From assembly GCF_012489685.1 (NCBI RefSeq), contig NC_080044.1, positions 50,344,964-50,408,963 on the forward strand: a DNA stretch of 64,000 nt. Reading direction: 5' to 3'. The position numbers and the translations under genes were made by a program. This DNA comes from Lotus japonicus (Eukaryota > Streptophyta > Magnoliopsida > Fabales > Fabaceae). Within the stretch, counting starts at the first letter, position 1. Each line of letters starts with the position of its first letter. A model generated the notes under the pieces. That model was not told where the DNA came from, searched no databases, and was given only the letters and a program-made list of their open reading frames with translations. Shown here piece by piece: positions 1 to 11,078 of the stretch.

Positions 1-2814
1 ATGAATGCAATATGATTAACCAAACAACGTCTCCGACCTCACTCGACACGTCGCCACGTGTTCTAGGTAAATTAATGTCTCTAAAAGCTTACCCTAAGGT
101 AAAAGTCGATTCTGCGACAAAATACAATAATCATAAAATGAGTGCAACCACTCACGATAACTCTTCGAGTCATCAATGCTCTCACGAAGTCTCACGCTTC
201 AGTGGAGTCTCACACATTCACAAAGTCTCACGCTTCAGTGAAGTTTTATGCTTTCACAAGGTCTCTCGCCTCAGTGAATTTACACACTTGCACGAAGTCT
301 CACGCTTCAGTGAAGTTTCATGCTCATCACAAGGTCTCACGCCTCAGTGAAGATCACGCATTCACAAGGTCTCACGCCTCAGTGAAGCTCCATGCTGTTC
401 ACGAGGTCCCACGCCTCATGTGAAGATCCATGCTTTCCACAAGGTCTCACGCCTCAGTGGAGTATCCCGTATTCACAAGGTCTCACGCCTCAGTGAAGCT
501 TCTCGGCTCATCCCTTGGATGGCTAAACCAACTGCTCCCAGAGCACAGGAGTATCAACATACTCACAACTTCTTAACATTCTCATTACTTGGGATCCGAC
601 GACACTTCTCGCTTTCCACAACTAAGATTTGCATCCAAAGCTTCCTTTCGAGGTTAACGCCATTACTTAAAGATTTAGAGGTTGTTTAATGTCTTATGAG
701 TTTTCTTTTCAAAATAATATCCTTTTAGTCTTATCGCAAATCCTATAAGTTCTCGGGATCTCCAAATCCCCAAATGACTCCAGAGAATGTCTCGATCCAT
801 AAACATCATAACAAGGCCCGAATCTCATTCGTCCTATCAAGCTTCCTCCAAAACTCTCAAAATAAAATCTGCATGACCTGCCCGCTATCCTCACCATTCA
901 GAATCTCAGTTTCTAGTGCAAAGCATATTTAAATCATCACAATCAACAACATGTCATATATCCATAAATCTCATCATAAACACTTAACACTTAGCGTATA
1001 AAGCATGCACCACACATCCTAGATTACCCACATAGCACATAGCATGTAAGTCAATCTCAAAAACATTCAGTAGATGAATCATCTACATTGTCAGCCGAAG
1101 CCTCAGAAAACATTTTCCAATCACACACAATCCAGTGCATAAACAATAAACAATGTCGAAAACATCGACCCTAAGCATTAACTAGAGATTCAGTGAGAAG
1201 CCCTCACCTGTAGATTCTCCAGGACGATCTCCTAACACTTGTTCACAATCAAAGGCTTGCTCCTCTGGGAATTCCTCAAAATCACCTTTAGAGCAAAACC
1301 ACAGAAATACTATCAGAATCTATCGAAAACTAAGCTATCGATACTTACTAAGGTTACTCGAAGTAATCTATACTCTAAGGTACGATAATCTAGCGCGAAA
1401 AGACAAGTTTTCGGAAAAGGAAATTTCCTCCTCCCCCTTTAATAGGTTCGGCCACTTTGTGCAATTATGGGGCTCGATTTTTCTTCGATCAAACTTGGTT
1501 CCTATGCTTTCATAAGCCGTAACTAAGGGTATTCTGAACTCGGAAAAATTATCGGATCAAAAACTGTCGCAGGGGTATTTTGGTCATGATTTTTAACTTA
1601 GGATTTTTCAAAACTGAAATCCCAAAAATAAATTTTGCAGGGACGTCACCAACGACGTTTATGACAACTAATCCTACTAGCACTAAGCTAAGGCGATAGT
1701 TTTCAGCCTAAAGGTTGAAGCTTTACTCCAAAAACTCCAAAAATGGGTATTTTAGGCTAAAATTGATTCCGGCGGAATTCCGGCGACATAACGGAAAATC
1801 TAACCCGGCAGAAGTGATCTTGGGCGCATAAGGAAGAGGTTTAGAATCAGAAATGAAAGATTCAGGATAGTTTTGCAAAAACCCATAACCTATCCGCTCA
1901 GAAAAGTCTACAGAAAAGCTATGGAAAAAGCGATCAGAGGTAAGGATTAGCGACTATACCTCGAAACCTTGAAGCAGCAACTAACGGATCAACGATCAAG
2001 CAAGTAATGAAGAAAATTCTTCTTCCTTCTTCCTTGGATGAACTCGCGGCCTTGAGGAGAGAAAATGGAGGAGTTTTGTGTTTTTTTCTCACTTGTTTGC
2101 TATATATAGAAGATGGAAATTCGCGGGAAAATGAAAGTTTCGCGAATCTGATTTTTCCGGCGTCATTCTCCGTGAATTCTAAGATAGGTTTTGGCGAAAG
2201 AATTCCAAAACTAAAATGAGGTCTCCTTATATTTTTGGCAACTAAAGCATAGTCGGTGTAAAACTATTTTACCCGATAAGTTGCTTTTTGCATCGAATGT
2301 CGGAATGGAAAACTTCCTTCTGAAGAAAGATTGAAATCATCAAGAGAAATAGGTGTACGCGTGTAGAATCTTCATTTGAAGCTCTGAATAGAAAAATTCC
2401 CCATAGTCGGGTGATTCTAGGGTTTTGAAATACCAGGGATTCGGTTTCGGCAAACTTCCGATGATTGGAATCGGACGTTCGTAGATCCTAGAGTTTCGCC
2501 TCGAAACGATTTTGATATATGGAAAAAGAGAAGTTCTAACATTTCTCTGAAGATTTTTGGAATTAACTTCCATCGTGCCTAAAAGTGAAAATTAGCTATA
2601 TACTAGGGTTTCTGACCTAGGTTAAGCGTATAACGATCGTACTATAACTTTTATCGATCATGATGTAATCCTTTGACTTTTCCTGAACTTTCTCCATCAT
2701 AAATTTATTTCATTTGGTAAACTCTAGTTCAGGTTTCCCTTCACAATACATCAACCCTAATCGTAAATGGAAATCTCTTCCACTGATCCTAAGCTTAAAA
2801 TCTTGGGTCTTACA
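1..2814 (-). mobile_element. T1 Tekay-like LTR (3' LTR), cut by window start
   Basis: This is the left long terminal repeat of a Ty3 element on the minus strand. It is near-identical to 6296-9073, and base 1 falls inside the repeat, so about 1.2 kb of its far end lies outside the window. It ends on the plus strand in GGTCTTACA, which is the TGTAAGACC start of the LTR on the minus strand, and a PPT lies just beyond it. It contains no credible gene. The LTR is unusually long for the lineage, about 3.97 kb judged from the copy at 5104-9073. Apparent ORFs in it are by-products of a tandem repeat. Confidence 0.9.
181..500. repeat. Minisatellite in T1 LTR
   Basis: Imperfect tandem units of about 22-36 bp are built on the core TCTCACGCCTCAGTGAAG, alternating with the variant TCTCACGCTTCAGTGAAG. 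The core occurs about ten times. Compared with the same array at 6476-6760, this copy has one additional unit of about 36 bp, so array length changes between copies of the same LTR. Confidence 0.9.
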
Positions 2815-3010
2815 TTACTACCCTCCAAAAAGAAAGTTTCGTCCTCGAAACTTAAGGGTCAGTAATAGTTCTGGATATTATTCCTTGATCTTTTCCTCTA
2901 ACTCTCACATAACACCGTCCGTGTCTTTATTCCAAATAATTTTCACTAAAACACTCTGCTTTCTCTTCGATTGTTTCACTCTTCTAGCCCCAATGCTGGT
3001 TCGACGGCGT
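2815..3010 (-). pseudogene. T1 pol C-terminal remnant, 3' hairpin and PPT
   Basis: Directly inside the left LTR comes a purine-rich tract on the minus strand (2815-2834, PPT), then a perfect stem-loop at 2835-2852. Beyond it the minus strand still encodes a chromovirus pol tail: the segments VLVKIIWN, ELEEKIKE and YPEL align with the pol end of element E ([21 protein letters not shown]). Two in-frame stops interrupt it, one of them where E has Trp (TGG to TGA). The same stops occur in the second stub at 9074-9172, so the damage predates that duplication. Confidence 0.7.
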
Positions 3011-3941
3011 CTCAACAGACATAACATCTTTCAACTTGCCGAGGTTTAACTACAATCGTCAATGATGACACCACTAAAACTCTTACTCAAATATGATCTT
3101 CAGCTTCCGAAGTCGATCTTTACCCTAAGATTCTCATTCCACTTAGCAAAATTTACTTGCTAATCTCTAGCTTGTATCACCGAAATCCATAACAAGTTTC
3201 ATTCACTCTTAGACTTTAAGCAACTTGTCCAGATATGACAACCTCAAGTGTTCATCTTAATACTAACACTCCCCTTTTCTGTAACTTGATCACCATCTCG
3301 TCCATCAACTTCTTAATCTCTCAATCAAATTCTGACCAACTTTGAGTCCTAGAAACTTAAGACAACAATTCATAGACCTAAAACCTAAACCTTTACCAAG
3401 TTTGGATCTCTGATGCTCTGTAGCTCTCCAACATTTCCTAAAAGAATATTCATCTCTTACAACGACAACTCCTTCCCAAAGAAAATCAATTACTTAACAC
3501 GAACTTTCCTCCCAAATCCGACTAATCCTCGATCAATTCAAATTCATCTTACACATCCTTCTATCAAAGTCCATATCCAGCTGTGATTCCGAAAATCACC
3601 CCCTCAATATTAAGTTGATCAGGCCTAATACATCGAAGGTGGAAATCTAGAAAAAACCTACTGGAACAGTCAATGAGTTCCTATCATCAAGTGGTCGCAA
3701 ATACCCTGACGTTAAATCTTCAATGATGTCGCTACGGAACTACACACCCTCGACATCATACGTATACTATCCATAATGAATCTCTATGAAATTCATTCTT
3801 CAGCTTCTAGCTTCCTTTTAAACGCATCGGTAGAAGACTACTTTCTAGGCTTAGCGTGTCATTCTAAACCTCGTATAACTTCTATAGCTAAAATACGAGT
3901 AACAGTAAAGTAAAGTCATAATAGGCGTAGTAACTATAAGG
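3011..3941. other. Degenerate T1 internal region, no gene seen
   Basis: This AT-rich stretch lies between the pol tail remnant and gag, where protease, reverse transcriptase, RNase H and integrase would stand in an intact Tekay element. An intact pol needs over 4 kb, so most of it is deleted. No frame stays open and no polymerase motif is recognisable. Confidence 0.6.
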
Positions 3942-4892
3942 TCAAAGCGTAAACCATATACGTAAGATAGGTGTGTTTGCACACTCTACAAGAAAAATGG
4001 AACATATTATACTAGAATGAGAAAGAATGGTTAGAAAGTTACCATCGTTCTTGCGCTCTCCTCTGACAAACCCCTCAGCTCTCTCACCGTCCATGGTGTA
4101 AACTCTTGCGTTAGCCGCAGGACGCTGATATGGCCCCCTGCTCTGAAATTTCTCTCTGCTCTGAAAATTTTGAGAGCCCGACCTCATCGGCCCTCCAGTT
4201 CCAGCCCGGTTTAGCCTCCGGTCCTTCATCAGTTCCAATTCCGTGGCCTTCTCCACCAACGACTGGAATCGCATGATTCCCAGTGGCCTCACTGAGTCCT
4301 CAATATCCGGCCTCAGTCCATTAACGAAACGCTTGCACATGTAGCGCTCGTTCACATGGTCATGGAAGAATTGGAAATGCTTCGCCAAAGATTCCAGCTT
4401 CGAAGCAAATTCCGGTACAGACATACCTCCCTGACGGAGTATCAGAAACTGTGACTCCCGCTCATCCCGAGCACTTGTTGGAAAGTATTTCTCCAAGAAT
4501 GCGTCCCGGAAAGAGTTCCAGTTAATCTCTTCATGGTTGGCTTCCATGATTCCCTTGTTGCCTTTCCACCAGTACTCAGCATCGCCGAGCAACAGATAAG
4601 TCGCCATGCCCACCTTGGCACCCTCAACAGTCTGTAGTACGCCGAATATCTTTTCAACCTCCTGGATCCAGAGATCCGCTTTGTCTGGGTCAGTACCACC
4701 AGAGAATTTGGGTGGGTTTTGCCTCCTGAAATCATTGAGGCCTTTATTCTGGTCCAGAGTTACTTCCCTCTGGCGCTGATGTTGTTCACGTGCTTCTTCA
4801 GCAGCACGCCTCATGGCATTATCGTTTGCTTGCGCCGTCACAGCTTGGGCCATAGTGGCCATCATCTCAGCTAACTGGTTAGTGTTCACCAT
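3942..4892 (-). pseudogene. gag: T1 gag (Ty3 capsid domain), 3' truncated
   Basis: This is a 316-aa open frame for a retrotransposon capsid protein. Residues about 55-215 form the Ty3-type gag core: NPPKFSGGTDP near residue 58, then DAEYWWKG, the RDAFLEKYFP block, the ESQFLILRQG segment and FVNGLRPDI. The start ATG at 4890-4892 lies about 200 nt from the PBS, as expected for a leader. Downstream the protein has a basic RGPYQRP stretch but no CCHC zinc knuckle. Around residue 265 it passes into sequence resembling the N-terminal edge of a Tekay protease (RVYTMDGERAEG) and then into an unrelated tail. A deletion has thus removed the knuckle and the protease, and the product would lack polymerase. 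Confidence 0.85.
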
Positions 4893-5088
4893 GTTCTGTT
4901 AAGTTAGACAAACAGTTAGTACTCATCATAAGATAGCATCTAACATGCTATACAATATGATTAAGCACTAACTTCAATCAATTCTAAGCGAAAAATCGCT
5001 TGGCAGACAATCAATTTTCACTCTTTGCAGAGTCACACAACCTAGCACAGAAGACCTATTCCCCCTAGACTCCCAAAAGACTCGACAA

Positions 5089-5100
5089 GCTCTGATACCA
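5089..5100 (-). promoter_or_regulatory. PBS for initiator tRNA-Met (T1)
   Basis: On the minus strand TGGTATCAGAGC follows the 5' LTR end after a few bases. This is the standard PBS complementary to the 3' end of plant initiator tRNA-Met. It fixes 5104-9073 as the 5' LTR of the element to its left. Confidence 0.95.
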
Positions 5101-5103
5101 CAA

Positions 5104-8100
5104 TGTAACACCCCGATTTCGGTGGCGTCACTTTAGTAACCAAAATAAACTTAATGCGGAAAAAACGTGAATATATATTTTTTTTTTAACTAAGACAAGA
5201 CTGAATTAAATAAAACCCAAATGCGAAAAGTAATAAAACTAATATACAATATATAAACAGCCCCCGCTGTAAGTAACAACCTCGTCACGAGTAACCTTCA
5301 GTGACGGAAAGAAAACTGTAACGCCCGTAGGCAATATGCACAAACCAAATAAAAAGGTGAAGTGTCCGCAAGACCATCCCTCAAAACTGAGAATAAGTCA
5401 GCCCAGATGGCCTAAAACAAGACCTCTTAAGTCCAACCAACTCCCTGTGATTCCCGTAAAGAAACCACACAAAAAGCTATAGGTGGGAAACTACCCTGTT
5501 CCCAAAGGAACAAATGATGTTCAGAGCTAGGACTCTACTCCTACACTAATCCCATCTCGAGGAGCTCACACTAACACTCAATCCTACATGCTAGCATGAT
5601 CGTCGTCCGAATTCGAAATCCAGAACGACCTAGTCTACATACACCATCCGTCCTCCTCTCGCAACCGCGATACGCTCCAGTTCCTGCATCTCAACCCTAG
5701 TTCCTCCCGAAGGATGAACCATCATGAATCAGCCCGCCAAAGACATCTGACAAAGGGCGTTTGTTCGCCAAAGCACACACAGAAGACGCGAGGGTCAACA
5801 CCAAAGAATTATATAAATAATACCACCAATAGATACAGATAAGGAAATAGCCACTTAGGCTTATAGCTAGGGATAACATCCTAGGGTTGCATATTTCTCA
5901 ATGAACATAAACGACAGTAAATCACAGTTAACATGCCTCAAATAGAATTAACAAGTACCAAACACACTCATCAACTATGTCAGTATGCATGTTGCATGAA
6001 ATGATATGCAGGTTAACCCAGTCAACCAATATGCAATCCGGAACGGATGGACATCAAACGGATCAGCCCTAACACCAGCCACGGTGGGACCATTTCGGCC
6101 CGCGTGCCTCTTACACCACACAAAGGTAGTCAGATCAGCAGTAAACCCGTAGGTCTGCCATTTCGGTCTGCTACAAGAGACGTCTATAAACGCTCTTACA
6201 CGGCATTCCGGGTCTTATGACCATTTTGGAAACCGACAACATTTGGAATTCTCCGAGGTCCGGTATCACGCCGTGTATTAACCTCCTATGTATGCATGAA
6301 TGCAATATGATTAACCAAACAACGTCTCCGACCTCACTCGACACGTCGCCACGTGTTCTAGGTAAATTAATGTCTCTAAAAGCTTACCCTAAGGTAAAAG
6401 TCGATTCTGCGACAAAATACAATAATCATAAAATGAGTGCAACCACTCACGATAACTCTTCGAGTCATCAATGCTCTCACGAAGTCTCACGCTTCAGTGG
6501 AGTCTCACACATTCACAAAGTCTCACGCTTCAGTGAAGTTTTATGCTTTCACAAGGTCTCTCGCCTCAGTGAATTTACACACTTGCACGAAGTCTCACGC
6601 TTCAGTGAAGTTTCATGCTCATCACAAGGTCTCACGCCTCAGTGAAGATCACGCATTCACAAGGTCTCACGCCTCAGTGAAGCTCCATGCTGTTCACGAG
6701 GTCCCACGCCTCATGTGAAGATCCATGCTTTCCACAAGGTCTCACGCCTCAGTGAAGCTTCTCGGCTCATCCCTTGCATGGCTAAACCAACTGCTCCCAG
6801 AGCACAGGAGTATCAACATACTCACAACTTCTTAACATTCTCATTACTTGGGATCCGACGACACTTCTCGCTTTCCACAACTAAGATTTGCATCCAAAGC
6901 TTCCTTTCGAGGTTAACGCCATTACTTAAAGATTTAGAGGTTGTTTAATGTCTTATGAGTTTTCTTTTCAAAATAATATCCTTTTAGTCTTATCGCAAAT
7001 CCTATAAGTTCTCGGGATCTCCAAATCCCCAAATGACTCCAGAGAATGTCTCGATCCATAAACATCATAACAAGGCCCGAATCTCATTCGTCCTATCAAG
7101 CTTCCTCCAAAACTCTCAAAATAAAATCGGCATGACCTGCCCGCTATCCTCACCATTCAGAATCTCAGTTTCTAGTGCAAAGCATATTTAAATCATCACA
7201 ATCAACAACATGTCATATATCCATAAATCTCATCATAAACACTTAACACTTAGCGTATAAAGCATGCACCACACATCCTAGATTACCCACATAGCACATA
7301 GCATGTAAGTCAATCTCAAAAACATTCAGTAGATGAATCATCTACATTGTCAGCCGAAGCCTCAGAAAACATTTTCCAATCACACACAATCCAGTGCATA
7401 AACAATAAACAATGTCGAAAACATCGACCCTAAGCATTAACTAGAGATTCAGTGAGAAGCCCTCACCTGTAGATTCTCCAGGACGATCTCCTAACACTTG
7501 TTCACAATCAAAGGCTTGCTCCTCTGGGAATTCCTCAAAATCACCTTTAGAGCAAAACCAAAGAAATACTATCAGAATCTATCGAAAACTAAGCTATCGA
7601 TACTTACTAAGGTTACTCGAAGTAATCTATACTCTAAGGTACGATAATCTAGCGCGAAAAGACAAGTTTTCGGAAAAGGAAATTTCCTCCTCCCCCTTTA
7701 ATAGGTTCGGCCACTTTGTGCAATTATGGGGCTCGATTTTTCTTCGATCAAACTTGGTTCCTATGCTTTCATAAGCCGTAACTAAGGGTATTCTGAACTC
7801 GGAAAAATTATCGGATCAAAAACTGTCGCAGGGGTATTTTGGTCATGATTTTTAACTTAGGATTTTTCAAAACTGAAATCCCAAAAATAAAATTTTGCAG
7901 GGACGTCACCAACGACGTTTATGACAACTAATCCTACTAGCACTAAGCTAAGGCGATAGTTTTCAGCCTAAAGGTTGAAGCTTTACTCCAAAAACTCCAA
8001 AAATGGGTATTTTAGGCTAAAATTGATTCCGGCGGAATTCCGGCGACATAACGGAAAATCTAACCCGACAGAAGTGATCTTGGGCGCATAAGGAAGAGGT

Positions 8101-9073
8101 TTAGAATCAGAAATGAAAGATTCAGGATAGTTTTGCAAAAACCCATAAACTATACGCTCAGAAAAGTCTACAGAAAAGCTATGGAAAAAGCGATCAGAGG
8201 TAAGGATTAGCGACTATACCTCGAAACCTTGAAGCAGCAACTAACGGATCAACGATCAAGCAAGTAATGAAGAAAATTCTTCTTCCTTCTTCCTTGGATG
8301 AACTCGCGGCCTTGAGGAGAGAAAATGGAGGAGTTTTGTGTTTTTTCTCACTTGTTTGCTATATATAGAAGATGGAAATTCGCGGGAAAATGAAAGTTTC
8401 GCGAATCTGATTTTTCCGGCGTCATTCTCCGTGAATTCTAAGATAGGTTTTGGCGAAAGAATTCCAAAACTAAAATGAGGTCTCCTTATATTTTTGGCAA
8501 CTAAAGCATAGTCGGTGTAAAACTATTTTACCCGATAAGTTGCTTTTTGCATCGAATGTCGGAATGGAAAACTTCCTTCTGAAGAAAGATTGAAATCATC
8601 AAGAGAAATGGGTGTACGCGTGTAGAATCTTCATTTGAAGCTCTGAATAGAAAAAGTCCCCATAGTCGGGTGATTCTAGGGTTTTGAAATACCAGGGATT
8701 CGGTTTCGGCAAACTTCCGATGATTGGAATCGGACGTTCGTAGATCCTAGAGTTTCGCCTCGAAACGATTTTGATATATGGAAAAAGAGAAGTTCTAACA
8801 TTTCTCTGAAGATTTTTGGAATTAACTTCCATCGTGCCTAAAAGTGAAAATTAGCTATATACTAGGGTTTCTGACCTAGGTTAAGCGTATAACGATCGTA
8901 CTATAACTTTTATCGATCATGATGTAATCCTTTGACTTTTCCTGAACTTTCTCCTTCATAAATTTATTTCATTTGGTAAACTCTAGTTCAGGTTTCCCTT
9001 CACAATACATGAACCCTAATCGTAAATGGAAATCTCTTCCACTGATCCTAAGCTTAAAATCTTGGGTCTTACA
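5104..9073 (-). mobile_element. T1 Tekay-like LTR, complete (3970 bp)
   Basis: This complete LTR runs on the plus strand from TGTAACACC to GTCTTACA. It serves two elements: on its left it is followed by PBS and gag, and on its right by PPT and the pol-tail stub at 9074-9172. It is therefore the shared middle LTR of an LTR-internal-LTR-internal array. Sequence from 6296 onward is nearly identical to the left LTR, differing by scattered substitutions and one minisatellite unit. A third, more divergent copy is the solo LTR at 27936-31831. Confidence 0.9.
6476..6760. repeat. Minisatellite in T1 LTR, second copy
   Basis: Same repeat and position as 181-500, but shorter by about 36 bp. The open frames across it translate the repeat as periodic SRFSE / SRLSE peptides and are not genes. 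Confidence 0.9.
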
Positions 9074-9172
9074 TTACTACCCTCCAAAAAGAAAGTTTCG
9101 TCCTCAAAACTTAAGGGTCAGTAATAGTTCTGGATATTATTCCTTGATCTTTTCCTCTAACTCTCACATAAC
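9074..9172 (-). pseudogene. Second T1 internal stub (PPT and pol tail)
   Basis: Sequence homologous to 2815-2911 continues beyond the LTR end and stops abruptly near 9172, where unrelated DNA begins. The 3' hairpin here carries one stem mismatch. This shows a second element once lay to the right and shared the LTR at 5104-9073. Confidence 0.85.
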
Positions 9173-9842
9173 TCAGTGTATTTCTACTTAGAATCTCAAC
9201 CTAAGTATGAGAGCCCCTCTCACTTTCTCTCAATCACTGCCATAGTGATTGGTGAACACAATGAACAAATAGAGTTTGAACGCAATCAAACACACATAAT
9301 CTCTCTTTGCTTTATAGAATCAGTGAGCAAAGACAGATTCACAACTAACAAAGGACAAAGCACAATTAACAAATCCTAAAACACTCGATCTCTCTCTATC
9401 AGCTTCAACGCCTTCATGTTTTAGGTCTTCATCCTTTTATAGACTTCAGCAGCGGTAGCATGGGCTTTAGGGTTGGCACGGGCTGAAGAAACAGATTGCA
9501 GTAACAGCAATTCAAAACGCAATCTTGATAGATTCGGTTTCTTATTGCACAAGATAAAGATAGAAACCAATCTTTTAACAAAGATTGTTTCAACAAATAA
9601 CAACCCAACAAATAAACCCTTATAGAATAGCTACTTGCTCCTCAAGTAACTCAAAAACATATCTTCAATAAATCTTCAGAGGGCCCACAACAGAAACACA
9701 AGCTGAGGACTGATGCCCTAGCTTCACGAGGTCAGATGCCACGGCATCTGCTTCGACAATCGGTTGTTTTGACAAAATGCATGGCAACACGTTCCAACAT
9801 GATCAATAACATATAATTAAATCAGATATAAACAGAATCAAC
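9173..9842 (-). other. Unassigned LTR-like stretch
   Basis: No coding frame of substance is present. On the minus strand a TATAAAAGG motif near 9435-9443 and the segment reading ATGTTGGAACGTG near 9790-9802 suggest a fragment of a copia-type LTR in minus orientation. I see no second copy, PBS or PPT here, so the assignment is weak. It forms the left flank of element C. Confidence 0.35.
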
Positions 9843-10721
9843 TGTTAAGTTCAAACGTATCATAACGTTTTTAAAATCTTATGATTATAACAATTTTATA
9901 GAAGAAGTTTCGCTGTAAATTAAACTCACTATAACATTTTGATTTCAGGAGAAACTCAAGAAAATGTTGTATGCTTCAACGTTCCATCATTACAAAAAGG
10001 AAAAAGCTTCAGAAGTTGCAAAACAGTTCTGTAAAGCGAACTGACTCTGACTCAAGCTATAAGCCTCTGACCGTCCAATGCCACGTCATCAGTCAGATTT
10101 ATTGAAGACAAAATTTGAGCGCCAAAGTTAAAGTTTGATTGCAACGGGGTGTCCAACATTCAAATCAAAAGGCAACCAATTGACTTGTATTCAAACCAGA
10201 TCACGTGAAGACAATTTGCTTCAGCTAAAGGCACGCTGACCAACGAGGAAAAGTACAAGCCGTCAACATCAATTTTCCAAATTGTCTCTTGTCTGAAAAG
10301 TAGCCCAAAGTCTATCACCACCTACTAGCTGACAAACATCATCTTTTTAGCTAATGGATAGACTTGCTTCTGAGTCCGCATTAAATGGAGCTACCAACCA
10401 AAGCTATTTGAATCAACGGTTTGATATCACTTCACAACGACTAAAGCAACGATTGGATTTTGTTTCACAACGGCTACAACACTAGCAAGCGAGTATTTAA
10501 GGCACTCTTGAAGAATTGAAGAATAATAGAATTAATTCTGAGAGAACAAGCATTCAAGCATTCATTCCAAACTTCTCAACAAAGCATTCAAAGCTCAAGC
10601 AGAAATCTCTAAGAGTCAAACACAAGCTTTTATTTCTGCAAGTGAAAGAGAGAACCTCGTACCTTAAAAGAGTCAAATCTCTTTATTCTCTTCTCACTTA
10701 GTTTCAGAACTCTTCAGTGAT
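9843..10721 (+). mobile_element. Element C 5' LTR (SIRE-like copia)
   Basis: The stretch starts with TGTTAAGTTC and matches 19926-20634 plus 37425-37596 almost throughout. The right-hand copy is cut at the point corresponding to 10721 by insertion of element F, so the true LTR end could lie somewhat further right. No PBS is visible after it, because the sequence passes into rearranged DNA before element D. Confidence 0.8.
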
Positions 10722-11078
10722 TCAAAGTCAGATCTGAACCCAAACACTTAGAGTTTCAGTGCATACAAAACAGTTCAAAGTAGCAAAAAATGTCACTTGG
10801 CGCAGGAGAGGCAGCAGCTTCACGCATGTGCGCCACCTCCCCCACGCACATGCGCCAGAGGGGCAGGTCTCCCACGCATGTGCGCCACACAGCCACGCAC
10901 ATGCGTCGCAGCCCTGTCCTTTTTCAGGGTTTCATGTTTTCTCTCACTTTTAACTTGATTTTTAGCCCAAGACTTAACCTTTAAGTTTCCATTCATGTTT
11001 ATAAGCATCATACAACATACTAAGCTCATTTACATTAGTCTTCCAAGGTCTTAACATGTCCATTATCATCATACAAGT
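10722..11078. other. Junction DNA between C and D
   Basis: This holds the end of the C 5' LTR or leader and the far end of the D 3' LTR, and the exact border is not resolvable by eye. No gene is seen. It includes a short palindromic array at 10821-10908. Confidence 0.4.
10821..10908. repeat. Alternating inverted CACGCATGTGCG array
   Basis: Four GC-rich units occur at roughly 20-30 bp spacing in otherwise AT-rich DNA. Their cores alternate in orientation: ACGCATGTGCG, CGCACATGCG, ACGCATGTGCG, CGCACATGCG. Neighbouring cores are therefore reverse complements and could pair. Confidence 0.85.

Noticed and set aside
181..500. CRISPR-like array
   Set aside because: Units are imperfect and adjacent without unique equal-length spacers, and the context is a plant LTR.
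12..689. Open frames of 62-142 codons over the T1 LTR minisatellite (also 6217-6948)
   Set aside because: The peptides are periodic translations of the tandem repeat (SRFSE / SRLSE) in two frames at once, with no start context or domain.
10516..10701. 61-codon frame in the element C LTR
   Set aside because: It lies wholly in the LTR and is broken by element B in the other copy. No domain is visible.
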